Of a DNA stretch of 64,000 nt, positions 9,611 through 18,639 are shown piece after piece. Origin of the DNA: a bacterium (GTDB lineage Bacteria > Cyanobacteriota > Vampirovibrionia > Gastranaerophilales > Gastranaerophilaceae). Location: positions 62,001 to 126,000 of the forward strand of contig JAKSUQ010000001.1 of NCBI GenBank assembly GCA_024408855.1, in the 5' to 3' direction. The stretch's first letter is position 1, and each line of letters opens with the position of its first letter. The notes under the pieces were generated by a model. The model was given only the letters and a program-made list of their open reading frames with translations. It was not told where the DNA came from and searched no databases. Both the position numbers and the translations under genes were made by a program.

Positions 9611-10102
9611 ATGATAAGCACAACAATAAATAACGCACTCAATGAACAAATTAACAAGGAATTTTATTCAGGGTATCTCTACCTTTCAATTTCCGCATAT
9701 CTAAAACAGTTAGGGTATGAGGGGATTGCATCATGGTTAAGGCAGCAGGCAAAGGAAGAGGTTGAACATGGGTTAAAAATTTTTGACTATCTTATTGAAT
9801 GTAACAGTTTTGTTACATTAAAACAAATTCGCACTCCGGATTTTGTATATAACGGATTACTTTCGGTTTTTAGCCTGATTTACGAACACGAAAAAGAAAT
9901 TACTAATGCTGTTATGAGTGTTGCAAAACAAGCTGAAGATGAATGCGACAGAACAACACTTAATTTTATAGATTGGTTTATAGAAGAACAGGTTCAAGAA
10001 GAAGAAAATGTTAAAAATATTGTCAAAAAAATTGAACTTTTCGGAGAAAACAATGCTGTCATGTTTCTTATAGATAAAGAATTAGGAGAAAGAACAGAAT
10101 AA
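9611..10102 (+). CDS. ftn: Non-haem ferritin
   Basis: A 163-residue iron-storage ferritin that oxidises Fe(II) and stores ferric mineral in a 24-subunit shell. All ferroxidase residues are at the positions known from bacterial FtnA: E17, E50, H53, E94, Q127 and E130. There are no transmembrane or extra domains. The ATG is preceded by AGGGAG. It is divergent from the YkgJ-like gene and stands alone. No Fur box could be identified by eye. Confidence 0.93.
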   Translation: MISTTINNALNEQINKEFYSGYLYLSISAYLKQLGYEGIASWLRQQAKEEVEHGLKIFDYLIECNSFVTLKQIRTPDFVYNGLLSVFSLIYEHEKEITNAVMSVAKQAEDECDRTTLNFIDWFIEEQVQEEENVKNIVKKIELFGENNAVMFLIDKELGERTE

Positions 10103-10287
10103 ACATTTACATAAATATCTTTTGGTAATGCACATTCAAATTGCATAAAATGTCCCCGGATTACTGACTCATAAATTTAATTATGTACAAATATAATAAT
10201 GTATGTTATTATTTTATGTATAGTAGTAGATAAAATTTTTTGAGGATATATGCGATAAAAGACAAATTATTTTAACAATAATGGTTG

Positions 10288-10310
10288 CTTGGTAGGTTAT
10301 ATGTACCAAG
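10288..10310 (+). promoter_or_regulatory. Hairpin in the leader of rny
   Basis: A perfect 7-bp inverted repeat, CTTGGTA (10288-10294) and TACCAAG (10304-10310), separated by 9 bases and 43 bases before the rny start. There is no T-run after it, so it is not a terminator. It could affect stability or translation of the rny message; the role is inference. The rest of the 251-base gap 10103-10353 is AT-rich and holds no gene I can support. Confidence 0.4.
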
Positions 10311-10353
10311 ATGTCGTATATATATAAAAAAATAGAAAAGGATAAGGTGCTAT

Positions 10354-11874
10354 ATGAATAGTGCATTACTTGTTGTTGCGATAGTAGCTGTTGCCTTGGC
10401 AGCCGTTGTAGTTGTACAAAGAATTAAGTATGTTGGACTTGAACAACAATCAAAAAAGGATTTGCAAAATTTTAAAGAAAAGGAAACAATTTTGCAAAAA
10501 GAGGCTATGATAAAAGCTAAAGAAGCCTTGCATAATGAAAGAGAACAACTTAACGAAGATGAAAGAGAACGCAGAAGAGAATTTGCTCAAATTGAAAATA
10601 AACTCAATAAGCGTGAAGATTTAATAGAAACAAAAATTCAGGAATTAACAGATAAAGAGGTTGATTTAGATAAGCGAAAAGACCAATTAATTGAACGTGA
10701 AGATTTGCTTGATGAATTAATTCAAAAGCACACAACCGAATTGGAAAGAATTGCAGGTCTTACGACTGATGAAGCAAAGAAAATTTTAATGGAACAGATC
10801 AAAAACGATTTGGCTCAGGAACAACTTCAATTAATAAGGGAAAATGAAGCTAAAATCAGAGAAGACGCTTTAGAAAAGTCGAAAGAAATTCTTACAACAA
10901 CAATGCAAAGATGTATGATGGAACAAGTCGTAGAATCAACTGTTTCCGTTGTTTCACTGCCGAATGATGAAATGAAAGGTCGTATTATCGGACGAGAAGG
11001 ACGTAATATAAGAACATTAGAAACGCTAACGGGTGTCGATTTAATTATTGATGATACACCGGAAGCCGTTGTACTTTCGTCCTTTGATCCCGTAAGACGA
11101 GAAATTGCAAAAATCGCATTAGAGAAACTAATTCAAGACGGTAGAATTCATCCGGTTAGAATTGAAGAAACCGTTGAGAAATCAACTGAAGAAGTTGAAA
11201 GAAAGATTTTCAAAGAAGGTGAAAATGCGACCGTAGATATGGGAATTATGGGACTTAACAAAGAACTTATTAAAACCCTTGGTAGATTATATTACAGAAC
11301 AAGTTACGGACAGAATGTTCTTAAACATTCACTTGAGGTAGGTCATATTGCCGGAATGCTGGCTGCGGAAATTGGTGCAAATGTAGCAGTGGCAAAGAGA
11401 GCAGGTTTGTTGCACGATATTGGTAAGGCTGTTGATCAAACTCAAGAAGGGACTCATATCCAGTTAGGTGTTGAACTTGCTGCAAGATATGGTGAAAAAC
11501 AAGAAATTTTACACGCAATAGAAGCTCACCATGGGGATGTTACAGCTAATACAATCGAAGCTGTATTGGTAAAACTTGCAGATGCAATATCAGCAGGCAG
11601 ACCTGGTGCAAGACGTGATACTCTTGAAATTTATATAAAAAGATTGCAAAAAATTGAAGAAATTGTAAACGGATATGAGGGCATAAAACAATCATTTGCA
11701 GTTCAAGCAGGTAGAGAAGTTCGAGTTATTGTTCAATCTGAAATTTTTGATGATTTGGCATCTCAAAAATTGGCAAGAGATATTGCAAAGAAGATAGAAG
11801 ACGAGTTGGATTATCCGGGACAAATAAAAGTTACGGTTGTTCGTGAATTCAGAACTACTGAAATTGCAAAATAG
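10354..11874 (+). CDS. rny: Ribonuclease Y
   Basis: A 506-residue endoribonuclease that starts decay of many mRNAs at the inner face of the membrane. Domain order is classic: one N-terminal membrane helix (about 2-20), a long charged coiled coil (about 25-190), a KH RNA-binding domain with [15 protein letters not shown] (about 209-270), and an HD domain with the [10 protein letters not shown] motif (about 350-360) and further H/D ligands (AIEAHHGD). Length is normal. It heads a five-gene run with ymdB as second gene, as in Bacillus. Confidence 0.96.
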   Translation: MNSALLVVAIVAVALAAVVVVQRIKYVGLEQQSKKDLQNFKEKETILQKEAMIKAKEALHNEREQLNEDERERRREFAQIENKLNKREDLIETKIQELTDKEVDLDKRKDQLIEREDLLDELIQKHTTELERIAGLTTDEAKKILMEQIKNDLAQEQLQLIRENEAKIREDALEKSKEILTTTMQRCMMEQVVESTVSVVSLPNDEMKGRIIGREGRNIRTLETLTGVDLIIDDTPEAVVLSSFDPVRREIAKIALEKLIQDGRIHPVRIEETVEKSTEEVERKIFKEGENATVDMGIMGLNKELIKTLGRLYYRTSYGQNVLKHSLEVGHIAGMLAAEIGANVAVAKRAGLLHDIGKAVDQTQEGTHIQLGVELAARYGEKQEILHAIEAHHGDVTANTIEAVLVKLADAISAGRPGARRDTLEIYIKRLQKIEEIVNGYEGIKQSFAVQAGREVRVIVQSEIFDDLASQKLARDIAKKIEDELDYPGQIKVTVVREFRTTEIAK

Positions 11875-11905
11875 TAAAAAAAATAAGCCCGAGAGGCTAA
11901 AAAGT

Positions 11906-12760
11906 ATGGTTGATAAAAAAGAAAAAAAAATATTGTTTTTTGGCGATATTGTGGGTAAAAGCGGACGAAATTCCGTAAAAGAATATCTAATATCGCAAAA
12001 AGATAATGCGGATTTTATTATAGCCAATGTTGAAAATGCTTCTCATGGTTTTGGTTTAACAAAAAAGAATTATGATGAATTATCAGAAGTCGGAATTAAT
12101 TGCATGACATCCGGTAACCATATATGGGATAAAAAAGACATTTATGATTATATTAAAGAGTCTGAAAAAATTCTGCGTCCGATTAATTATCCTGACAAAA
12201 CAGCCGGAAAAGGAGTTGGTATTTTTGAACTCGATGGCGAAAAGGTGGCCGTTATAAATGCTTTGGGTAGAGTATTTATGCCTTTAATCGATTCTCCTTG
12301 GGAAAAAGTTACGGAAGAAATAAATTTATTAAAAAATATTGGTATCACGAGTGTTTTTATAGATTTTCACGCTGAAGCTACTGCCGAAAAAATTTGTTTT
12401 GCAAAATATTTGGCAAATGAATTTAATAATGAAAAGCATTCCATAATAAAGGGCTTTTTTGGCACACATACTCATGTGCAGACTGCAGATGAAACGATTA
12501 TTAATGGTATGGCATATATTACAGATGCCGGTTTCTGCGGTAATTCTTCGGGCGTAATTGGGATGGAGTATACAACTTCATTAAAAAGACTCTCGACCGG
12601 TCTTCCTGAACGCTTTGAAATAGCACAAGGCGAAACATCACAAGTCAATGGTGTTGCGGTTTCTATTAATGAACATCATGCAATACATATAGAAAGAATT
12701 AATTTTACAGTTAATAATAATGAAATTGAAAAGGAGGTCAACCTTGAAACCGGCGGTTGA
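11906..12760 (+). CDS. ymdB: YmdB-family metallophosphoesterase
   Basis: A 284-residue member of the TIGR00282 family, a di-metal phosphodiesterase reported to hydrolyse 2',3'- and 3',5'-cyclic nucleotides. Metal-site motifs are FGDIVGKSGR, NVENASHG, SGNHIWDKKD and GTHTHVQTAD. I chose ATG 11906, 9 bases after GAGAGG and past the rny stop, over an upstream in-frame ATG inside rny that has no ribosome site and would add unrelated residues. Linkage to rny is conserved in Firmicutes, which supports both calls. Confidence 0.9.
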   Translation: MVDKKEKKILFFGDIVGKSGRNSVKEYLISQKDNADFIIANVENASHGFGLTKKNYDELSEVGINCMTSGNHIWDKKDIYDYIKESEKILRPINYPDKTAGKGVGIFELDGEKVAVINALGRVFMPLIDSPWEKVTEEINLLKNIGITSVFIDFHAEATAEKICFAKYLANEFNNEKHSIIKGFFGTHTHVQTADETIINGMAYITDAGFCGNSSGVIGMEYTTSLKRLSTGLPERFEIAQGETSQVNGVAVSINEHHAIHIERINFTVNNNEIEKEVNLETGG

Positions 12761-12775
12761 TAAAGGAGGTGTGAG

Positions 12776-13627
12776 TTGAAAGGAGATTTTCATATTCACA
12801 CATATTACTCTGACGGAGTCTTTGCTCCGGAAAAAATTGTCGATTTAGTCTTGGAAGCAGGATTGCAGGCAATTTCTCTTACTGATCACGACAATGTTTT
12901 GTCGCACAAAGTGGCTCAAAAGTACATTCAGGAAAACAGTATAGATTTAAAACTCATACAAGGTATTGAAGTGAATACTTTGTATAAAGAATATGAAGTT
13001 CATATTTTGGGTTATTTTCCTAATGTTGAGAAATCTGATTTTAAAAACCTTTTAAAAGTTCAGCAGCAAGCTCGTATTAAACAAACAAAAGAAATCCTCG
13101 GGCTTTTATCAAAAAAAGAAGGTATAAAAATCAAATTTGAAGATGTAAAAGGTATGGTTGCAGAAGGTGGTAGTATTGGTAGACCACATATTGCAAAAGC
13201 GATTACTAACGCAGGTGGTACAAGCAACATAATGGAAGCATACAAAAAATATATTCACAGAAATTCTCCGGTTTATGTTGAGAGAAAAACTGTTTCTCCG
13301 TTTGATGCAGTAGAAGTTATTTATGATTCCGGCGGAATTCCTGTAATTGCACATCCATACGACATTGATATAGCTGAAAGTTTAATAAAAGAACTTATGA
13401 CGTATGGTTTGTTAGGAATTGAAGCATATCATAGGAAACATTCGCCTGCTATTGTTGAATATTTTTCTTCAATGGCTGAAAATCTTGGTTTGATAGTAAC
13501 AGGTGGGTCTGATTTTCATGTTCCTAATATTATGAACGGTCAGATAATTTTGGGTAAAAACTTTATTCCTGAATGGATATATGATAAACTTATAAACGAA
13601 AAGAAAAGAATTGATATGGCTATATAA
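12776..13627 (+). CDS. PHP-domain phosphoesterase (RNase AM / nucleoside bisphosphatase type)
   Basis: A 283-residue PHP-domain hydrolase like YciV/RNase AM and 3',5'-nucleotide bisphosphate phosphatases. Metal-binding motifs run in order: DFHIHTYYSDG (H6, H8), LTDHDN, IEVNT, RPHIAKA, IAHPYD and GSDFHVP. The start is TTG at 12776, six bases after a full AAAGGAGGT ribosome site; a GTG five bases upstream is out of frame. Sitting between ymdB and a pseudopilin gene in the rny run, it plausibly finishes short RNA or pNp turnover products begun by RNase Y, which is inference. Confidence 0.85.
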   Translation: MKGDFHIHTYYSDGVFAPEKIVDLVLEAGLQAISLTDHDNVLSHKVAQKYIQENSIDLKLIQGIEVNTLYKEYEVHILGYFPNVEKSDFKNLLKVQQQARIKQTKEILGLLSKKEGIKIKFEDVKGMVAEGGSIGRPHIAKAITNAGGTSNIMEAYKKYIHRNSPVYVERKTVSPFDAVEVIYDSGGIPVIAHPYDIDIAESLIKELMTYGLLGIEAYHRKHSPAIVEYFSSMAENLGLIVTGGSDFHVPNIMNGQIILGKNFIPEWIYDKLINEKKRIDMAI

Positions 13628-13645
13628 GTAATGTGAGGAGAGTTT

Positions 13646-14239
13646 GTGTTTAAAAATAAAGGTTTTACAATTATAGAAGTTTCTATATTACTTGTAATAT
13701 TTTTGATAGTCGCTCTTTTGCTTATTCCGCTTTCGCTTGATGACACACGTCAAGCTCGAAATCTTTCAAAGTGGAAAAATATTCAACAAGAGTTTGATAA
13801 TATTTTGCAATCTGCAAAGGTTATTAAAGCGAATGAGAACCTTGACTTTAATACAGCTCTTGATAAAGTAATATCAAGCAATGTAAAATCTGACCTCAAG
13901 AAATACAATATTCACTTTTTAAATAAATCAGGAGAAAAGGATTTTCAATTTGATAATTATAAATTGACACATGCTAATGCAGTTGTTGCAATTAGATTTC
14001 ATGAACAACCGGATGAAAATGGTTCATTAGGTCAGATTATGTATGATTTAAACGGAAAATTAAGACCTAATACATGGGGAAAAGATGTTTTCGGGTTTAA
14101 TATATATGAACATAGGTTAGAGCCTTTCGGACTAAATAAAACTTTCAACGAGCAAAAAACAGATTGCTCAAAAAGAGGAACAGGATTATTTTGTTCAAGC
14201 TATTATTTGAACGGAGGAGATTTTGATTTACAACAATAA
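13646..14239 (+). CDS. Type IV pseudopilin / prepilin-like protein
   Basis: A 197-residue protein with a class III signal sequence: short basic leader, then the G-F cleavage site of prepilin peptidase, glutamate at mature position 5 and one hydrophobic helix (FTIIEVSILLVIFLIVALLL). The globular part after residue 35 is not recognised. Pseudopilins assemble in type IV pilus or type II secretion fibres, but no other pilus gene is in the window. GTG start with GAGGAG at good spacing. Last 17 bases overlap the next gene. Confidence 0.78.
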   Translation: MFKNKGFTIIEVSILLVIFLIVALLLIPLSLDDTRQARNLSKWKNIQQEFDNILQSAKVIKANENLDFNTALDKVISSNVKSDLKKYNIHFLNKSGEKDFQFDNYKLTHANAVVAIRFHEQPDENGSLGQIMYDLNGKLRPNTWGKDVFGFNIYEHRLEPFGLNKTFNEQKTDCSKRGTGLFCSSYYLNGGDFDLQQ

Positions 14240-14813
14240 AAATATATGTGTTTTTGCTTCGGCTTCGGCAGATTTAGATGAAATTTATTACCAACATGCA
14301 AGAGAACTTGGCTTGTTAATAGCAAAAGAAGGCTATGGAATTGTATATGGCGGCAGTCGCAGAGGGTTAATGTATGCTTGTGCCGGAGCTGTTAAAGAAT
14401 CCGGTGGTAAAGTTTACGGCGTACTCCCTCAAAAACTTGCAAATTACGGACTCGCAAATCCTGAGGATTGTGATGAATTGTTTATTGAATTTGGGATGAG
14501 AGAAAGAAAAGCTAAACTTGATGAAATCTCAGATGCGGTAATTGCTATTGCAGGCGGATTTGGTACATTGGAAGAAATATCAGAGATGATTTCACAAAAA
14601 CAGTTGGGATATAATGAAAAGCCGATTGTAATTCTTAACACTGCCGGTTTTTATGATGATTTAGTTAAGTTTTTTGATAATATAATCGCTAATCGCTTTG
14701 CAGGAGAAAACTCTGATAAAGCATATTATATTGCTACAACACCAAAAGAAGCAGTTGATTACATAAAAAATTATAAACCTGATTTTTCATTTGTAAAATA
14801 TAAAAATGCATAA
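14223..14813 (+). CDS. LOG-family protein (nucleoside 5'-monophosphate phosphoribohydrolase type)
   Basis: A 196-residue member of TIGR00730/LOG, which cleave the N-glycosidic bond of cytokinin or purine nucleoside monophosphates. Motifs are VYGGSRRGLMYACAGAVKESGG, MRERKAKLDE and AGGFGTLEEISE (family PGGxGTxxE; proline is alanine here). Start is TTG 14223, right after GGAGGAG and overlapping the preceding gene, so translation is probably coupled. It ends three bases before the convergent mnmG gene. Confidence 0.85.
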   Translation: MIYNNKNICVFASASADLDEIYYQHARELGLLIAKEGYGIVYGGSRRGLMYACAGAVKESGGKVYGVLPQKLANYGLANPEDCDELFIEFGMRERKAKLDEISDAVIAIAGGFGTLEEISEMISQKQLGYNEKPIVILNTAGFYDDLVKFFDNIIANRFAGENSDKAYYIATTPKEAVDYIKNYKPDFSFVKYKNA

Positions 14814-14816
14814 TTT

Positions 14817-16682
14817 TTATGATTTTAGCATCACCATTAGAACTGAGATGTCAGCAGGTTTAACTCCGCCAATTCTTGAGGCTTGAGCTAAATTTTGGGG
14901 TCTTACTTTTTGAAGGAGTTCTTTGGTTTCGGTAGATATGTGCTTTAATTCCGCATAGTTCATATTTTCAGGAATTTTGTATTTTTCGAGTTTTTCAGCT
15001 GTTTCTACTTGTTGTTGTTGCCTTTGCAAATATCCGTCATATTTAATAAGAATTTCAACTTCATCTGTAATATCTTTTGAAAAATTCAACTTAGCGGACA
15101 TTTCGTCAATTTCACGAAAAACATTATAATTTATATTAGGACGTTTAAGCAATTCGGAAAGCCTTATCCCCGTATCAATATGTTCGGAATATTTTTCTAA
15201 AACTTTGTTAACTTCTTCCGTTGCAGAAACTTTTGTTTGTTGTAACCTTTTAATTTCAGTCTGAATATTAGCTTGTTTCTCTTTAAACCTTGCATATTGT
15301 GTATCATCAATTAATCCGACAGCTCTGCCTATATCAGTAAGTCTTGAATCTGCATTATCCTGTCTTAAAAGCAATCGGTATTCAGAACGTGAAGTCAGCA
15401 TCCTATATGGTTCTTGAATATCTTTTGTAACCAAATCATCAATTAGAGTCCCGATATAAGATGAACTTCTGGATAATTCAAGGAATTCGGAATTATTCAA
15501 ATAATTTACCGAATTAATTCCTGCTATTAACCCTTGAGCAGCAGCCTCTTCGTAACCGCTTGTGCCATTAATTTGTCCTGCAAAAAATAACCCTTTTATG
15601 TCTTTTGACATCAAAGAATGTTGAGTTTGTAATGCAGGCACATAGTCATATTCAACGGCATAAGCAGGCTTAATTATATGTGCATTTTCTAACCCCGGAA
15701 GCGAGCGCAACATCTCAACTTGAACACATGCCGGTAAACTTGTTGAAAATCCCTGAATATAGACTTCATAAGTATTAAGTCCCTCCGGCTCTATAAAAAT
15801 ATGATGTGAAGGATTTGAAGCAAATCTTACTATTTTATCTTCTATTGACGGACAATATCTTGGTCCTACTCCCTGTATTAAACCCTGATACATTGGGGAT
15901 TTGTCTAAATTAGAACGGATTATTGCGTGAGTTTCTTCATTAGTTCTTGTTAAATAGCATGGATATTGAGGTCTTATCGGACGATTTGGTTTAAATGAAT
16001 AAAAGCTAAGCTCATCATCGCCGGGTTGAACTGTCATTTTTGAATAATCAATCGTACGCTTGTCAACCCTTGCAGGAGTACCTGTTTTTAATTTTTTTGT
16101 TTTAATTCCGTTATCTCTAAGCCATTGAGAAAGACCTATTGCGGCACGTTCTCCGAGTCGTCCGCCGGAATACGCTTGCAAACCTATAAACATTTTGCCT
16201 TCAAGAGATGTCCCTGTTGTTAGGATTATGGCATTACAGGAATATTCTATTCCGTATTCATCAATCGCTCCGACAATCCGTTTGTCTTTAGTTTTTAATT
16301 CCGTAATACAACACTGCTTCAACCAAATATTAGGAGTATTCTCTATTATATTTCGCATAAAACGTGAATATTCTTTTTTATCTGATTGAGCTCTCAAAGC
16401 TCTCACCGCAGGTCCTTTTGATGAATTAAGCGTTTTCATTTGTAAATATGTCGCATCTGCTACTTCACCCATAACTCCGCCTAAAGCATCAATTTCCCGC
16501 ACTAATGTTGATTTTGCAGGTCCGCCTATTGCAGGGTTACAAGGTTGTAAGGCAATATTATCTATATTTAAGGTGCATAAAAGAACATTGCAACCGAGTT
16601 TTGCTGCTGATAGTGCTGCTTCACATCCGGCATGCCCTGCCCCAACGACTATAATATCAAATTTGTTATTCAAATAATCCAT
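14817..16682 (-). CDS. mnmG: tRNA uridine-5-carboxymethylaminomethyl modification enzyme, FAD subunit
   Basis: A 621-residue FAD protein that, with MnmE, installs the cmnm5 group on U34 of tRNAs. The N-terminal Rossmann signature VVGAGHAGCEAALSAAKLG, the AIGGPAKSTLVREIDALGG segment and the C-terminal helical part (RLSELLKRPNI, RIGGVKPADIS) all match. Length is normal. The start at 16682 has no Shine-Dalgarno; TAAAAT lies exactly six bases before it, so the message may be leaderless. Divergent from the SpoIID-like gene across a 48-base gap with a palindrome. MnmE is not in the window. Confidence 0.95.
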   Translation of the reverse strand: MDYLNNKFDIIVVGAGHAGCEAALSAAKLGCNVLLCTLNIDNIALQPCNPAIGGPAKSTLVREIDALGGVMGEVADATYLQMKTLNSSKGPAVRALRAQSDKKEYSRFMRNIIENTPNIWLKQCCITELKTKDKRIVGAIDEYGIEYSCNAIILTTGTSLEGKMFIGLQAYSGGRLGERAAIGLSQWLRDNGIKTKKLKTGTPARVDKRTIDYSKMTVQPGDDELSFYSFKPNRPIRPQYPCYLTRTNEETHAIIRSNLDKSPMYQGLIQGVGPRYCPSIEDKIVRFASNPSHHIFIEPEGLNTYEVYIQGFSTSLPACVQVEMLRSLPGLENAHIIKPAYAVEYDYVPALQTQHSLMSKDIKGLFFAGQINGTSGYEEAAAQGLIAGINSVNYLNNSEFLELSRSSSYIGTLIDDLVTKDIQEPYRMLTSRSEYRLLLRQDNADSRLTDIGRAVGLIDDTQYARFKEKQANIQTEIKRLQQTKVSATEEVNKVLEKYSEHIDTGIRLSELLKRPNINYNVFREIDEMSAKLNFSKDITDEVEILIKYDGYLQRQQQQVETAEKLEKYKIPENMNYAELKHISTETKELLQKVRPQNLAQASRIGGVKPADISVLMVMLKS

Positions 16683-16698
16683 AAGAATATTTTACTAC

Positions 16699-16717
16699 AA
16701 CATAAAAAATTTATGTT
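16699..16717. promoter_or_regulatory. Palindrome in the mnmG / SpoIID-like divergent promoter
   Basis: Perfect 8-bp inverted repeat AACATAAA-AAA-TTTATGTT between two divergent genes. It directly abuts the TATAAT of the SpoIID-like gene at 16719-16724. The position would suit an operator that blocks polymerase. The AT-only content means chance is a real possibility. Confidence 0.35.
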
Positions 16718-16718
16718 A

Positions 16719-16731
16719 TATAATATTTTTA
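16719..16731 (+). promoter_or_regulatory. TATAAT box placed for a leaderless start
   Basis: A perfect TATAAT (16719-16724) ends six bases before the ATG at 16731. Transcription normally starts about seven bases after this box, so the message would begin at the start codon. There is no Shine-Dalgarno before the ATG, which agrees with leaderless translation. No clear -35 element is seen. Confidence 0.5.
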
Positions 16732-17606
16732 TGCGCTATTTGCAAAAAATATTTTTATTTTTATGCTTAATTATTTTTATTCAGCCCTGCTTTGCTATAA
16801 AGATAGGATTGGAAACTGAAGTTAATCATGCATACATTGGAGCTTCAACTCAAGCTGAAATAATTGATTGCAATACAAATAAATTAATTTATACCTTAGA
16901 AAAAATGAAAGGATATGAATTTAAGCCATATCGTAATATGATTGCAATAAAGGTTGACGGAAAATTTTGCAAAATTAAAAGTAATCGTGTTGTTATAAAA
17001 CCGCTTGATGACGGATTCGTTAGTGCAAAAAGAAAATGGTACAGAGGACATTTACAACTTTATAATGATGGAGTAGGGCTTACGGTAATTAATGATGTAC
17101 CGATTGAAGATTATCTGCAAGGAGTTGTTCCGTCAGAAATGCCGCCAAGTTGGAATCATGAAGCCCATAAAGCACAAGCAATAGCCGCTCGAAGTTATGC
17201 TCTCGCAAATTTGGGGAAACGGGCTAAGTATGGTTACGATTTGAAAGATACACCTGAAGATCAGGCTTATGGCGGGGCAAGTGCAGAAACTCCAAATACA
17301 AATGATGCCGTAGAAGAAACCAAAGGTGTTGTTCTTATTTATAACGGGAAAATTATCCCTGCATATTATTCGGCTTCTGCAGGCGGACAAACTCGTTCAT
17401 CAAGTCAGGTTTGGACAAAAGACTTAGCTTTCCTAAAGTCTGTTCCGTCATTTGATGATGGCATCAAAAAAAACGGACATGGAGTCGGAATGAGCCAATA
17501 TGGTGCAAATAATCTTGCTAAAAAAGGATATAATGCTTACCAAATATTAAAATATTTTTATGCAAATACAAAATGGGCAAAAATTAACCCGGAATATTAT
17601 AAGTAA
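16731..17606 (+). CDS. SpoIID/LytB-family protein, exported
   Basis: A 291-residue protein. Residues 1-23 form a signal peptide ending in PCFA. The SpoIID domain (about 110-285) has VPIEDYLQGVVPSEMP, AHKAQAIAARSYAL and GHGVGMSQYGAN. In spore formers SpoIID is a lytic transglycosylase acting on denuded glycan; homologues in non-sporulating Gram-negatives and Cyanobacteria probably also act on peptidoglycan. I chose the ATG at 16731 because it begins the signal peptide; the longer upstream frame runs into mnmG. The gene overlaps no other and is followed 14 bases later by the zinc dehydrogenase. Confidence 0.85.
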   Translation: MRYLQKIFLFLCLIIFIQPCFAIKIGLETEVNHAYIGASTQAEIIDCNTNKLIYTLEKMKGYEFKPYRNMIAIKVDGKFCKIKSNRVVIKPLDDGFVSAKRKWYRGHLQLYNDGVGLTVINDVPIEDYLQGVVPSEMPPSWNHEAHKAQAIAARSYALANLGKRAKYGYDLKDTPEDQAYGGASAETPNTNDAVEETKGVVLIYNGKIIPAYYSASAGGQTRSSSQVWTKDLAFLKSVPSFDDGIKKNGHGVGMSQYGANNLAKKGYNAYQILKYFYANTKWAKINPEYYK

Positions 17607-17620
17607 AAGGATTAACAATA

Positions 17621-18637
17621 ATGAAAACTGCACAAATATCGGATGATAAAATTATTTTAAAAGAAATAGAGGACATTACACTTTCAAACAGAAAAGGTGC
17701 AATCTTAAAAGTATTAGGTTGCGGACTTTGCGGTTCAGATATTGTTAAATTTCGACATAAAATATCCCCGAACGGAACTGTTTTAGGACACGAAATTGTT
17801 GCGGTAATTGAGGAAATTAATTCAAGTACAAATTTTAAAATCGGAGATCGTATTGTAACCTCTCATCACATACCTTGTTTTGAATGTACATACTGCCGTC
17901 ATCAAAGTTATTCTATGTGCGAACATTTTAAATCAACAAATATTTTTCCCGGAGGATTTAGTGAAAAAGTTTTTATATCAGAGGAACATTTACAAAATGT
18001 TGCATATATTGTGCCTAACAATATTTCAGAAGAAGAGATATCATTTTATGAACCATTAGGATGTTGTATTAGGGCAATTAAACGTTGTAACTTGCAAGCA
18101 GGTGATACTATACTTACAATCGGTTTAGGCTCAATTGGATTATTAATGAGTGAAGGCTTAAAGGCATTAGGTTATAAAGTTTACGGATGTGATTTGATTG
18201 ATGACAGAATAGAGCTTGCCAGCAAACATGGTATTGAGTCCTTTAATTCCCGTAATTTTGAAGAATTTGATAAAATGATTAAAAATAAAACGCAAAATTA
18301 CGGTGTAGATGCTGTATTTATGACATCAGGAGCGGATAAAGCTATTGATGTTGCACTAAAAACTGTAAGAAAAGGTGGTAAAATACTCGTTTTTTCAAGC
18401 ACTCCACAAAATTACGGATATCCGAATAATGAGATTTATTATAAAGAATTGACCGTATTAGGAAGCTATTCCCCCTCTCCGGCAGATTTGAAACAAGCGT
18501 TTGAATTTATTACCTTAGGGAAAGTTAATGTAAAAAATTTAACAACAACTTATTGCATTGATGATATCCAAAAGGCATTTGACGATACCATTTCAAACAA
18601 AACATATAAAGCCTATATAAAAATATGCAACAAATAA
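17621..18637 (+). CDS. Zinc-dependent medium-chain dehydrogenase
   Basis: A 338-residue MDR-superfamily oxidoreductase. Catalytic-zinc residues are in GCGLCGSD and GHE; the structural-zinc lobe has cysteines in CFECTYCRHQSYSMC. A Rossmann motif for NAD(P) is at GLGSIGLLMSEG. It resembles sorbitol/threonine/galactitol dehydrogenases, but the substrate cannot be named. Downstream it faces the convergent kdsD gene with two bases between stops. Confidence 0.85.
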   Translation: MKTAQISDDKIILKEIEDITLSNRKGAILKVLGCGLCGSDIVKFRHKISPNGTVLGHEIVAVIEEINSSTNFKIGDRIVTSHHIPCFECTYCRHQSYSMCEHFKSTNIFPGGFSEKVFISEEHLQNVAYIVPNNISEEEISFYEPLGCCIRAIKRCNLQAGDTILTIGLGSIGLLMSEGLKALGYKVYGCDLIDDRIELASKHGIESFNSRNFEEFDKMIKNKTQNYGVDAVFMTSGADKAIDVALKTVRKGGKILVFSSTPQNYGYPNNEIYYKELTVLGSYSPSPADLKQAFEFITLGKVNVKNLTTTYCIDDIQKAFDDTISNKTYKAYIKICNK

Positions 18638-18639
18638 AT

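Noticed and set aside
16632-16730. N-terminal extension of the SpoIID-like frame
   Set aside because: It overlaps mnmG and would put the signal peptide inside the protein; ATG 16731 starts the signal peptide properly.
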